Source: UBA1422 sp963676385
GTDB taxonomy: Bacteria > Bacillota > Clostridia > Peptostreptococcales > Anaerovoracaceae
NCBI GenBank assembly: GCA_963676385.2
Contig: CAXXMM010000014.1
Span: 310,001 to 374,000, forward strand
Reading direction: 5' to 3'
DNA: 64,000 bases
This document shows positions 42,618-50,802 of the stretch, piece by piece (within the stretch, counting starts at the first letter, position 1; every line of letters starts with the position of its first letter). Below the pieces are notes generated by a model. It did not search any database. It was not told the origin of the DNA and saw only the letters and a program-made list of their open reading frames with translations. A program made the position numbers and the translations under genes.

Positions 42618-44279
42618 ATGAAAAAACACAACATAAAGAAGCAAAATGATAAAAAAAATTTAGGATGGATTCTAGTAAGGAATCGGTTGATTGCACAGCT
42701 GGGAATCAATGTGTTTCGTTATGAAAAAGATGCCCACAAAAAACATGTGAAGGTTGCAGTTACGATTATAGTTGCTATTTGTCTCATGTTTTTTTCTTTA
42801 TATTGCGGAGCTGCAGCATATGGGTATGGGATTCTCGGAATGACGGATTTAATTCCAGGTATTGCCATGGCAGTCAGTAGTATAGTAGCGCTGTTTTTTA
42901 CAATTTTTAAGGCCAACGGAGATCTCTTTGGATATCAGGACTATGAACTAATTCTGTCGCTACCCATCCCAATTAATACCGTTGTAAGCAGCAGACTAAT
43001 CAACATGTATTTCTGGAATACCTTTATTACGGTTTTGGTTATGGTGCCTATGGCTGTCGTATATGGATTTTTTGCCAAACCATCTATTATCGGTTTTTTC
43101 GCATGGTTTGTGGGGATTATTCTTACATGTCTGATTCCCACCGTAATCGCCGCATTTTTTGGGGCTATTATCACGGCAATTGCATCGAAATTCAGATATG
43201 CTAGTGCAGTATCCAGTATATTAGGTATTGGTTTTGTTGTTGCCTTGATGATTTTGCCCATGTGGGTTTCTGCCGGTGGTGCAGGAATGGATAAAATTGT
43301 GAATCCCAATAACGGCAAAGTAGACATTGCAGGCATTTCCAATTTAGTTCCAGAAATATCCAATGGCATCAACAATATTTATCCACCGGTCAAGTTTTTT
43401 TCCGATGCGGTTGTAGATAGCAAGCTGCTTTCATTATTGCTATTTGCAGGTATTTCCATCTTATTGTATGGTGCATTTGTACTCTTGTTGTCAGTCGATT
43501 ACAGAAAAATAAATACTGGGTTAACGTCACATTCAACTAAAGGGAATTACAAACTAGACAAATTGCAACAAAGCAGTATGTTATCAGCGCTGTACAAAAA
43601 AACAATAATGAGAATTTTGAAATCTTCTGTTTGCGCAACAAATCTGTTGATTAGTAGTATTATGGCAATTCTACTATCTTTGACATCATTGATCATAGGA
43701 CCTGAAAAAGTATTGGGTGGCCTAAATCTGTCGGACAATTTAAGTGTTGTGGGCAGCGCAGGGTACTATGTGTTGGCCGCCATTATTAGCATGACAAATA
43801 CTGCTGCGGTTTCTCTTGCCTTGGAAGGAAAGAACATATGGATTATTCAGTCCTTGCCAATTCCACCCAAAATCTTGTATGATAGTTACATCCTTACAAA
43901 CTTATCATTTACTGTGCCTACGTCAATTTTGTGTGGAATACTGGTTAGTATCTCCCTGGAAACAAGTTTCGTTGGAACTGTGCTAATGATATGTACGCCG
44001 TTGTTCTTTTCACTATTTGTTGCAGTAGTAGGTGTATGTATTGGGAATCGAATGGCATATTTTGATTGGCGTGAGGAAGGTCAATTGGTAAAGCAAAGTA
44101 TGATGAGCATTCTTGGGATGTTGGGCGGAGTGGTGGTCATTGCATTATGTGGGGTGATTGCCAATTTGAGATTGATTCCAGCCTCTCCCAATATCATCAC
44201 CATTGTTTTCATTGGACTCGCCTTAATTGGAACAGGGATATTGTATATGAGAGAAATGAATCGACCTATCAAAGAATAG
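42618..44279 (+). CDS. ABC exporter permease (ABC-2 like, 553 residues)
   Basis: A large permease with about 10-12 hydrophobic segments and a cytoplasmic N-terminus rich in Lys. Segments such as LILSLPIPINTVVSSRLIN and IWIIQSLPIPPKILYDSYI are internal half-repeats characteristic of the putative ABC exporter family (PF16949-like). It forms the membrane part of the transporter with the preceding ATPase. AGGGGA precedes the ATG. Export of a lipid, peptide or ion is possible; sequence gives no choice. Confidence 0.85.
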   Translation: MKKHNIKKQNDKKNLGWILVRNRLIAQLGINVFRYEKDAHKKHVKVAVTIIVAICLMFFSLYCGAAAYGYGILGMTDLIPGIAMAVSSIVALFFTIFKANGDLFGYQDYELILSLPIPINTVVSSRLINMYFWNTFITVLVMVPMAVVYGFFAKPSIIGFFAWFVGIILTCLIPTVIAAFFGAIITAIASKFRYASAVSSILGIGFVVALMILPMWVSAGGAGMDKIVNPNNGKVDIAGISNLVPEISNGINNIYPPVKFFSDAVVDSKLLSLLLFAGISILLYGAFVLLLSVDYRKINTGLTSHSTKGNYKLDKLQQSSMLSALYKKTIMRILKSSVCATNLLISSIMAILLSLTSLIIGPEKVLGGLNLSDNLSVVGSAGYYVLAAIISMTNTAAVSLALEGKNIWIIQSLPIPPKILYDSYILTNLSFTVPTSILCGILVSISLETSFVGTVLMICTPLFFSLFVAVVGVCIGNRMAYFDWREEGQLVKQSMMSILGMLGGVVVIALCGVIANLRLIPASPNIITIVFIGLALIGTGILYMREMNRPIKE

Positions 44280-44307
44280 TGAGATTTTTTGTTGAAAGGA
44301 GTATTAT

Positions 44308-44772
44308 ATGAGGTGCAGAGAGAAAAGCGTTTCCATTAGTGAAATCATGATGCCGAATCAAGCGAATGTTGCCGGAAATGTGCATGGCGGCGTGATTATG
44401 CATATGATGGACACAACAGCTTGGACTGCGGCAATCAAATATGCCAAATCACAGGCGGTAACTGCCAGAGTTGATGAACTTCAATTTCATAGGCCGGTAT
44501 ATGTGGGCAATTTAGTAACATGCACTGCAACCATTGCATATGTGGGGAATACCACCATGGAAGTGAAAGTGACTACAGAAGTTGAGGATTTCTTGGGCGA
44601 TAACCCAGAGCCTCAAGTGGCCTTAACAGGTTTTTTTACCATGGTATCAATGGGAAAAGACGGGAAACCCTGCAAGGTTGAGCCGTTGACCTTGGAGACA
44701 GAAGAAGAAATCAAATTGCATGCAGAGGCGGAAGCCAGAAGAGCATACTACAAGAAAAGACTTCACAGGTAA
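44308..44772 (+). CDS. Acyl-CoA thioesterase, hotdog fold
   Basis: 154 residues of the YkhA/YciA type. NVAGNVHGGVIMHMMDTTAW carries the active-site region, and RVDELQFHRPVYVGNLV the substrate strand. It cleaves acyl-CoA to free acid and CoA in the cytoplasm. AAAGGAG lies 8 bases before the ATG. Confidence 0.92.
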   Translation: MRCREKSVSISEIMMPNQANVAGNVHGGVIMHMMDTTAWTAAIKYAKSQAVTARVDELQFHRPVYVGNLVTCTATIAYVGNTTMEVKVTTEVEDFLGDNPEPQVALTGFFTMVSMGKDGKPCKVEPLTLETEEEIKLHAEAEARRAYYKKRLHR

Positions 44773-44808
44773 TGGGGGGACAATCTTAGTAAGAGGGAGA
44801 GTGGAAGA

Positions 44809-45438
44809 ATGAATAGAAGCGTTCGTATCGAAAAGCGTATACTACTTATCTTAGTTTTTTGCATGATGGTGATTTTATCAGCATGTAGCAAAGAAGAACA
44901 GCATTTATCGCTGGATACAGTTAAAATTTTACAAAGTGGCACCTATTATTATACGGGTCAGTTTTATAATGGTAGCGATTTAAATGGATACATCATTGAA
45001 ATGGCAGCGCAGGGAGATGATTTTGTTATTGCATTTTCCGATAAAAAAGGTACAGAATTGGGACGTAGTGTTGGACTTAAGGGAAAAGGCTATTATGTGG
45101 ATACCCAGGCAAAAGAATATTCTAGGGATACCTATTATGACGATGTTGATTTTTCATATTCAGATTTAAAGTACCTGGAAACCGGTTCGGGGAAAATTAA
45201 GATTTTGGCCGGTATAAATGATAAGGAAATGACATATGATAAATATGAATCAACCTATGGAAGTGAGACCGGAACCATTAAATTTTATTTTCAAAAGAAA
45301 AAGTTATATGCAATACAGGAAGACTTTGTGGATTATGAGGGTACAGAGGTAAGTGAGGTTGTAGTTATCAAAAAAATTACCTCTGATATTCCAGAGGATT
45401 GGTTTGGAATACCAGAGGGTTTCAAAAAAACAAAATAA
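44809..45438 (+). CDS. Lipoprotein of unknown function
   Basis: 209 residues. Signal peptide with lipobox LSAC (C26). The mature protein is rich in beta-strand-forming Tyr/Thr segments (TYYYTGQFYNGSD) and resembles small clostridial lipoproteins that lack a known role. GGGAG precedes the ATG. It ends at a two-way terminator facing another lipoprotein gene. Confidence 0.78.
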   Translation: MNRSVRIEKRILLILVFCMMVILSACSKEEQHLSLDTVKILQSGTYYYTGQFYNGSDLNGYIIEMAAQGDDFVIAFSDKKGTELGRSVGLKGKGYYVDTQAKEYSRDTYYDDVDFSYSDLKYLETGSGKIKILAGINDKEMTYDKYESTYGSETGTIKFYFQKKKLYAIQEDFVDYEGTEVSEVVVIKKITSDIPEDWFGIPEGFKKTK

Positions 45439-45461
45439 ACTAAATTTTGAAAATTTGGTTT
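45437..45461. terminator. Bidirectional terminator between convergent lipoprotein genes
   Basis: An 11-bp AT-rich stem (45437-45447 with 45451-45461, one G-U pair) and 3-base loop that overlaps both stop codons. A-rich on one side and T-rich on the other. Confidence 0.6.
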
Positions 45462-46875
45462 AGGAATCTTTTTGTGTCAGCTGGGTCATGAAAGTGAGGA
45501 GTGTCTTTGCATCCAAGAAACCATCAGCGTTATTTACGGAGAAGGATATCATATTGATGTCTTTCTTTTTTTCATAAAACACAGCGCATTCACTTTGTTG
45601 GAATGTAGGTTCGGCAGACAGTTCTTTCAAATCTACACTGGTGGCAACATCAATAAATTTCTGTGCAAATTCATTGTCTGCATTATAGGGCCACATTTTA
45701 TGGGTGCTTAATATTTTGAAACTGGCATTGGATAAATACGCAGTTGTATGATAAGCCTCAGCCATTTCTTTCAAAATAGAGGATTGTATGCTACGAGCCA
45801 TGATTGTTACTTTCATCTTATTGTTTTTGACGGATATCTTGCCGATATTTGCAACAGCAAAAATATCTCCTTCTCCATTTTCTGAAGAAGTCTTGTAAAC
45901 GCCGTTAATGGTAGTGTATAACAAGCTGAGAATATTTGCGGAATCATCATTGGAAATAACGGACTTTGGTGATGTCACCTTTTCTATTTCGTATGTGACA
46001 TTAGGCAGTTTGTCCTGATATTTTTCTAGAAAATTTTCGCGGTTTTTGTTCACCCGTGCTAAAAATTTTGATTCGCTGGTTTGGTCAACCATCACAAGAA
46101 CGCTGGCGCTGGCAGGAAACGTTCCTGCCGAGGTGCCCCCATGAATGTCGGCAAGCTCCACTAACAACCCGCTTGCCCGGCTGGATGTAAGTAAATTTGA
46201 CAAGATAACAATGGGATTGGGGTTCGTCCCTGATAGATTGGAAGAATCATCTCCTGATAATCCGTGAATTGCGATTTTGTAGGCAGTTGTACCTGTGGGT
46301 GTTGTGCGATCAAAATTAAGTGCCATCTTGTATTTCGCCGATGCAGCACTACCAGTATGAACTGTGGATTTGTCTCCACTATCAAGGTGAATAAAATAAT
46401 CCGTCGTCATATTTTTTTTGGTTAGTTGCCATGCGCCAGTAAAGTTGTTGTTTTCTGTCATGGTGAACAGAACAGTAACTTTTCCGTGTTCTTTCACATT
46501 AATTAATGAAGCTAAAGCAATTGCTGCCTGTTGGCTTGCTTCTTTGCCACTGTCAGTAGATATGGCGCATTGAATAATTGTAGTGGGCGCGGAAGAGTCA
46601 CCTGCAGTTGGAGACTTAGTAAGTGTAACATTTCCACCGCTTAGTTTGTTGGATGTCAAGTTATGTGTTTTTCCCCATTGATACAAATAAGACGAGACCT
46701 CATATGGGGAATCAGCATCAGCATAGACGGTTTTCAATTCTTCATATATGTTGTAAACATCCTTTTCCAGTTTGTTGGACGCATCTTCATCAAGGTTAGC
46801 GGAGCAACCAGAAAAAGAAATGCTGGATAGGAGTAAAGTCAACACCAAAATCCAATAGATTGATTTTTGTTTCAT
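45460..46875 (-). CDS. Exported lipoprotein resembling a metal-less PepD (M20) peptidase
   Basis: 471 residues with a lipobox FSGC (C24). Overall layout follows PepD (aminoacyl-histidine dipeptidase): LFTMTENNNFTGAWQL matches the TTDEEIGMDGA region, FIHLDSGD the INLDSEE region, IHGLSGDDSSN the lid-domain KGLRGGHSG, and a late INMISFSVNNADGFLD the DMISIGP...HSPDER block. Most metal ligands are changed: the HLDMV-type motif reads QCAIST, the second glutamate of the EE pair is Asn, and both later histidines are absent. I infer a pseudoenzyme used for binding or structure outside the membrane. The homology is by eye. Confidence 0.7.
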   Translation of the reverse strand: MKQKSIYWILVLTLLLSSISFSGCSANLDEDASNKLEKDVYNIYEELKTVYADADSPYEVSSYLYQWGKTHNLTSNKLSGGNVTLTKSPTAGDSSAPTTIIQCAISTDSGKEASQQAAIALASLINVKEHGKVTVLFTMTENNNFTGAWQLTKKNMTTDYFIHLDSGDKSTVHTGSAASAKYKMALNFDRTTPTGTTAYKIAIHGLSGDDSSNLSGTNPNPIVILSNLLTSSRASGLLVELADIHGGTSAGTFPASASVLVMVDQTSESKFLARVNKNRENFLEKYQDKLPNVTYEIEKVTSPKSVISNDDSANILSLLYTTINGVYKTSSENGEGDIFAVANIGKISVKNNKMKVTIMARSIQSSILKEMAEAYHTTAYLSNASFKILSTHKMWPYNADNEFAQKFIDVATSVDLKELSAEPTFQQSECAVFYEKKKDINMISFSVNNADGFLDAKTLLTFMTQLTQKDS

Positions 46876-47014
46876 TTCATTGTTTCCCTTTTTTCACAGT
46901 GTAAATTTTCCTATTAATACTAACATATTTTTGGAATAATTTGTATATAGAATTAACTTTACTGAATATCATAATATTCTGTAAAGTTTTTTTGATGTTT
47001 TTCTTCATGCAGAA

Positions 47015-47042
47015 TTGACATTGATTCTATGTACTGTATAAT
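47015..47042 (+). promoter_or_regulatory. nrdDG promoter
   Basis: TTGACA (47015-47020), 16-base spacer and TATAAT (47037-47042), about 80 bases before the nrdD ATG. Confidence 0.8.
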
Positions 47043-47064
47043 TCTATATACAATCATAAAAAAC

Positions 47065-47080
47065 ACACCATATGTTGTGT
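47065..47080 (+). promoter_or_regulatory. NrdR box
   Basis: ACACCATATGTTGTGT is a near-perfect palindrome matching the NrdR consensus acaCwAtATaTwgtgt at most positions. It lies just past the predicted start of nrdD transcription. NrdR represses ribonucleotide reductase genes when dATP is high. A second box at the usual helical spacing was not found. Confidence 0.75.
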
Positions 47081-47120
47081 GAAGAGAAATTGTCATAAAT
47101 AGGTGTCCGGAGGTAAGCAA

Positions 47121-49487
47121 ATGGATGTAATCATCAAGCAGATTGTAAAAAGAGACGGTAGAACAGTGGACTTTGACATTCGCAAAATAACCAATGCGAT
47201 TTACAAAGCGGCCGAGGCATTAGGTGGAAGAGATGAGGACATGGCTTTGTACTTAGCTCAGCAGGTTGAGTTATATCTTTCACAGACTTGCAGTAATGAT
47301 AGCCCCACTGTGGAAGAAATTCAAGATGCTGTAGAGAAAATCTTGATTGAAAATGGCCACGCCAGAACAGCAAAAGAATTTATCTTATATCGAGCTGAGC
47401 GAACTCGCATCCGGGACATGAATACTCGACTCATGAAAATATATGAGGATTTAACATTTAAAGATGCCTCTGAAAATGACACGAAGCGAGAAAATGCAAA
47501 CATTGATGGGGATACAGCGATGGGGACCATGCTGAAGTATGGCTCGGAAGGTGCAAAACAATTTTATGAAATGTATGTGTTGAAACCTGAACATGGGAAG
47601 GCCCATCGGGAAGGGGATATACACATTCACGATTTGGATTTTTTGACGTTAACTACAACATGCTGTCAAATTGAAATTGAAAAACTGTTCAAGAATGGAT
47701 TTTCTACGGGGCATGGTTTCCTTCGTGAACCCAATGACATTCAAAGCTACGCCGCCTTGGCTTGTATCGCAATCCAATCTAATCAAAACGATCAGCATGG
47801 AGGGCAGAGCATTCCGGATTTTGATTATGGAATGAGCAATGGTGTTCGTAAGACATTTAAAAAATTGTATTGGACCAATTTGGGAAAACTAATGGATATG
47901 CTTCACGATGTAGAAGGTTCCGTTGAAAAAGTAAAAACAATGGGAAAAGAAATTGATTTAGAGAGAGATTTATATCCAACGATGCTCAATGACAACGACT
48001 ATCTTGCAGTGGAAGCAGAGCAATTAAAAACATGGATACCACCTGAAGAAATAAATATGTTGCAGGAAAAGGCAATGAAGTATGCACACCAAGAAATCAA
48101 ACGTGCAACTTTCCAAGCCATGGAGGCATTTGTTCACAATTTAAATACGATGCATTCCCGTGCGGGAGCGCAAATTCCATTTTCTTCCATCAACTATGGA
48201 ACCGACACCTCTTTGGAGGGCAGGTTGGTCATTGAAAATATTTTGTTGGCCACGGAAGCGGGATTGGGAAATGGTGAGACTGCCATTTTCCCGATTCATA
48301 TTTTCAAAGTAAAAGAAGGGGTTAATTATAATCCGGAAGATCCAAACTATGATCTGTTTAAACTTGCATGCCGGGTATCGGCAAAACGGTTGTTCCCAAA
48401 CTTTTCATTTTTGGATGCACCATTTAATATAGTGTATTACCAACCGGGAAATCCTAATTCGGAGGTTGCTTATATGGGTTGTCGTACCCGGGTTATTGGA
48501 AATATATACGATCCCAGTGCTCAAGTGGTTGGAGGAAGGGGAAATCTTAGCTTTACATCCATAAACCTGCCGAGACTTGCCATAAAAGCCAATGGAAGTT
48601 TAGATTTGTTTTTTGAAGGCTTGGAGGCAAAAGTTGACTTGGTAATATCACAACTAATGGAGCGTTACTATATTCAGGCAACAAAAAAAGTAAAAAACTA
48701 CCCGTTTCTTATGGGGCAAGGAGTATGGCTTGGATCAGACAAATTAAAGCCAAATGATTCAGTGGGAGAAATTCTCAAACACGGAACCTTGAGCATGGGG
48801 TTTATTGGGTTGGCTGAATGTCTGACCGCCTTAATTGGTCAACATCACGGTGAATCAGCCCGCGCTCAAAAGCTGGGGCTGGAAATTGTCGGGTTCATGC
48901 GTAAGCGGCTGGATGAAGAAAGTAAAAAAACCGGTTTTAACTATACGTTAATTGCAACTCCTGCGGAAGGTCTTTCCGGCCGGTTTGTTAGGATGGATAA
49001 GGAACGATTCGGTGTGATTGAAGGCGTCACCGATAAGGCCTATTATACCAATTCTTTCCACGTTCCAGTATCCTTTGGAATATCAGCCTTTGACAAAATA
49101 AAATTAGAGGCCCCTTATCATGCCTTAACAAATGCGGGGCATATCACTTATGTAGAGTTGGATGGGGACCCATGCAAAAATTTAGATGCCTTTGAACGCA
49201 TAGTACGTTGTATGAAGGAAAGTGGAGTAGGGTATGGCTCAGTGAACCATCCTGTTGACCGAGATCCGGTTTGTGGGTATACAGGAATTATTGACAATGA
49301 GTGCCCGGGATGCCACAGAAAAGAAATTGACGGGGACGAAGGATTTGAGAGGATTCGTCGAATCACTGGATATTTAGTGGGAACTGTTGATCGTTTCAAT
49401 GACGCAAAACAAGCGGAAGTGAAGGACCGTATCGTACATAAAATTGAGGGAACCCAACAAGACAACTCCCGGTTTGAAGCCTTATGA
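47121..49487 (+). CDS. nrdD: Anaerobic ribonucleoside-triphosphate reductase, class III
   Basis: 788 residues from ATG 47121, 7 bases after GGAGG; a GTG 18 bases upstream is rejected. An N-terminal ATP-cone (IVKRDGRTVDFDIRK) senses ATP/dATP. The catalytic barrel includes HIHDLDF, FMGCRTRV-type YMGCRTRVIGN with an active-site Cys, a zinc site CGYTG with CPGCHRK, and the glycyl-radical loop RITGYLVGTVDRFN. It makes dNTP precursors from NTPs without oxygen, needing NrdG activation. Regulated by the NrdR box upstream. The end overlaps nrdG by 4 bases. Confidence 0.96.
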   Translation: MDVIIKQIVKRDGRTVDFDIRKITNAIYKAAEALGGRDEDMALYLAQQVELYLSQTCSNDSPTVEEIQDAVEKILIENGHARTAKEFILYRAERTRIRDMNTRLMKIYEDLTFKDASENDTKRENANIDGDTAMGTMLKYGSEGAKQFYEMYVLKPEHGKAHREGDIHIHDLDFLTLTTTCCQIEIEKLFKNGFSTGHGFLREPNDIQSYAALACIAIQSNQNDQHGGQSIPDFDYGMSNGVRKTFKKLYWTNLGKLMDMLHDVEGSVEKVKTMGKEIDLERDLYPTMLNDNDYLAVEAEQLKTWIPPEEINMLQEKAMKYAHQEIKRATFQAMEAFVHNLNTMHSRAGAQIPFSSINYGTDTSLEGRLVIENILLATEAGLGNGETAIFPIHIFKVKEGVNYNPEDPNYDLFKLACRVSAKRLFPNFSFLDAPFNIVYYQPGNPNSEVAYMGCRTRVIGNIYDPSAQVVGGRGNLSFTSINLPRLAIKANGSLDLFFEGLEAKVDLVISQLMERYYIQATKKVKNYPFLMGQGVWLGSDKLKPNDSVGEILKHGTLSMGFIGLAECLTALIGQHHGESARAQKLGLEIVGFMRKRLDEESKKTGFNYTLIATPAEGLSGRFVRMDKERFGVIEGVTDKAYYTNSFHVPVSFGISAFDKIKLEAPYHALTNAGHITYVELDGDPCKNLDAFERIVRCMKESGVGYGSVNHPVDRDPVCGYTGIIDNECPGCHRKEIDGDEGFERIRRITGYLVGTVDRFNDAKQAEVKDRIVHKIEGTQQDNSRFEAL

Positions 49488-50040
49488 TAGAGAATATGAA
49501 CACAAAAAAAACCTTGCGCCTTGCCGGCGTTGCCAGAGAATCCATTGTGGATGGACCCGGAATTCGTTTTACAGTATTTTGTCAAGGTTGCCCTCATCAT
49601 TGTCCCGGATGTCACAATGAAAGCACCCATGATTTTGAAGGGGGTACGGTTACAAACATTAGCGATATCTTGAAAGTCATTGACGAAAACCCTTTGCTTT
49701 CCGGAGTGACGTTTAGCGGTGGTGAACCATTTTGCCAGCCGGAGGGGTTTTGTGATTTGGCTCTTGAAGTAAAAAGCAGAGGGCTTCACATCGTAACTTA
49801 TTCAGGAAGTATACTTATGAAGAACTGATGGAAATGGCCGCTAGTGACAATAATAACAGCATTGCCATAGCAAATCTTTTGGATTTGACGGATTTGTTAA
49901 TTGATGGTAAATTTCAATTAGCCTTGCGAGATTTAACCTTATGCTTCAGAGGAAGCAAAAATCAGAGGCTTATTGACATGAACCAAACTCGTCGTTTAGG
50001 CAAAATAGTTCTTGACGATAAATATATAGACGTGATATAA
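49484..50040 (+). pseudogene. nrdG: Anaerobic RNR-activating protein NrdG, frameshifted
   Basis: A radical-SAM activase that makes the NrdD glycyl radical. The N-terminal piece has RESIVDGPGIRFTVF, the iron-sulfur motif CPHHCPGC and FSGGEPFCQP, but stops at 49828. The remaining 3' part (TYEELMEMA onward to LGKIVLDDKYIDVI) continues in another frame to 50040. The break is at 49808-49809: either two extra bases, or one base missing (an AAGG read as AAG). Both halves look well conserved, so a sequence error is quite possible; if real, NrdD could not be activated by this gene. Confidence 0.85.
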
Positions 50041-50109
50041 TCGCCTTTGTTCGAGTGCAATAATGCTGTTGAGCTTAAAATATAAAAGCGTAGTAAAGGA
50101 GGTGCGGCA

Positions 50110-50301
50110 ATGTCTAATAAATGTGAAGTATGTGGAAAAGGACAGGTTTCTGGGAACAATGTATCCCACTCTAATAGACACACCAGAAGAAAGTGGAATG
50201 CAAACATTCAAACGGTGCGAATTTTAGATGCTGGAACTGTTAGAAAAGCAAAAGTATGTGTTAGTTGCTTGAGATCCAACAAAGTGAACCGTGCCATCTA
50301 A
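50110..50301 (+). CDS. rpmB: 50S ribosomal protein L28
   Basis: 63 residues, start MSNKCEVCGKG after AAAGGAGG. SHSNRHTRRKWNANIQ is the L28 mark. It has the CxxC (C5/C8) and later CVSC pair, so this is the zinc-binding form of L28. A terminator follows at 50324. Confidence 0.96.
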   Translation: MSNKCEVCGKGQVSGNNVSHSNRHTRRKWNANIQTVRILDAGTVRKAKVCVSCLRSNKVNRAI

Positions 50302-50323
50302 TCTGCAAAAATACGATTTAAGG

Positions 50324-50358
50324 AATCTGTGTCTGACAATAGCGGATGCAGATTTTTT
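50324..50358 (+). terminator. Terminator after rpmB
   Basis: A 10-bp stem (50324-50333 with 50345-50354, two G-U pairs), 11-base loop and T run. A TATAAT at 50363-50368 right after it may begin the next transcript. Confidence 0.82.
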
Positions 50359-50389
50359 GTATTATAATACGTTCTAGGAGGATGTCACA

Positions 50390-50802
50390 TTGGCCGAATC
50401 ATATTCCATTAAAACTGAACGAGGAAAAATTCTGATTACCAAAAAGGTTATAGCGAAGATCATTGTAGATGCTGTTGACCAGTTTGAGGGAAGGTTTTTA
50501 TTTCCAATCAAAACGGCAAATTGTTTGGTGCGTTTTCTCGTCTAGGGGGATTGGACGAAACAGGTAATACAGAAATCAACTTCACCGACAAAGGAGTGGA
50601 TATTCGGGTATTTATTGTAGTTCGTTTTGGGACAAGTATTGGCATGGTCACAACCCAATTGATGGATGACATTCAGGAACGGGTGAGCCGCGTGATGGGG
50701 ATTGAAACAAATAGTCTGTCAGTAGTTCTTGCGGGAACGGTTTCAAGAACCATTGCCATGAAGTACCTTGAGGGCAGGAAAAAATATGGACTTAAGGGAT
50801 AG
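50390..50802 (+). pseudogene. Asp23/Gls24 family (YloU-like) protein, frameshifted
   Basis: A TTG start, 8 bases after AGGAGG, opens AESYSIKTERGKILITKKV, typical of the Asp23/YloU family. The frame breaks at 50491-50492, where GGAAGG probably should be GGAAAGG; the next frame then continues as VFISNQNGKLFGAFSRLGG to GRKKYGLKG. The protein would be about 137 residues. YloU-type genes lie between rpmB and fakA/recG in Firmicutes, as here except that fakA (YloV) is missing. Role of the family is linked to envelope stress. Confidence 0.82.

Noticed and set aside
47034..47056. Second NrdR box
   Set aside because: The best candidate, starting at 47041, matches only about 10 of 16 consensus positions, and the spacing to the good box is wrong for a pair.
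49148..49789. 213-codon minus-strand ORF across the nrdD/nrdG junction
   Set aside because: It is antisense to the conserved glycyl-radical and iron-sulfur motifs of two real genes.
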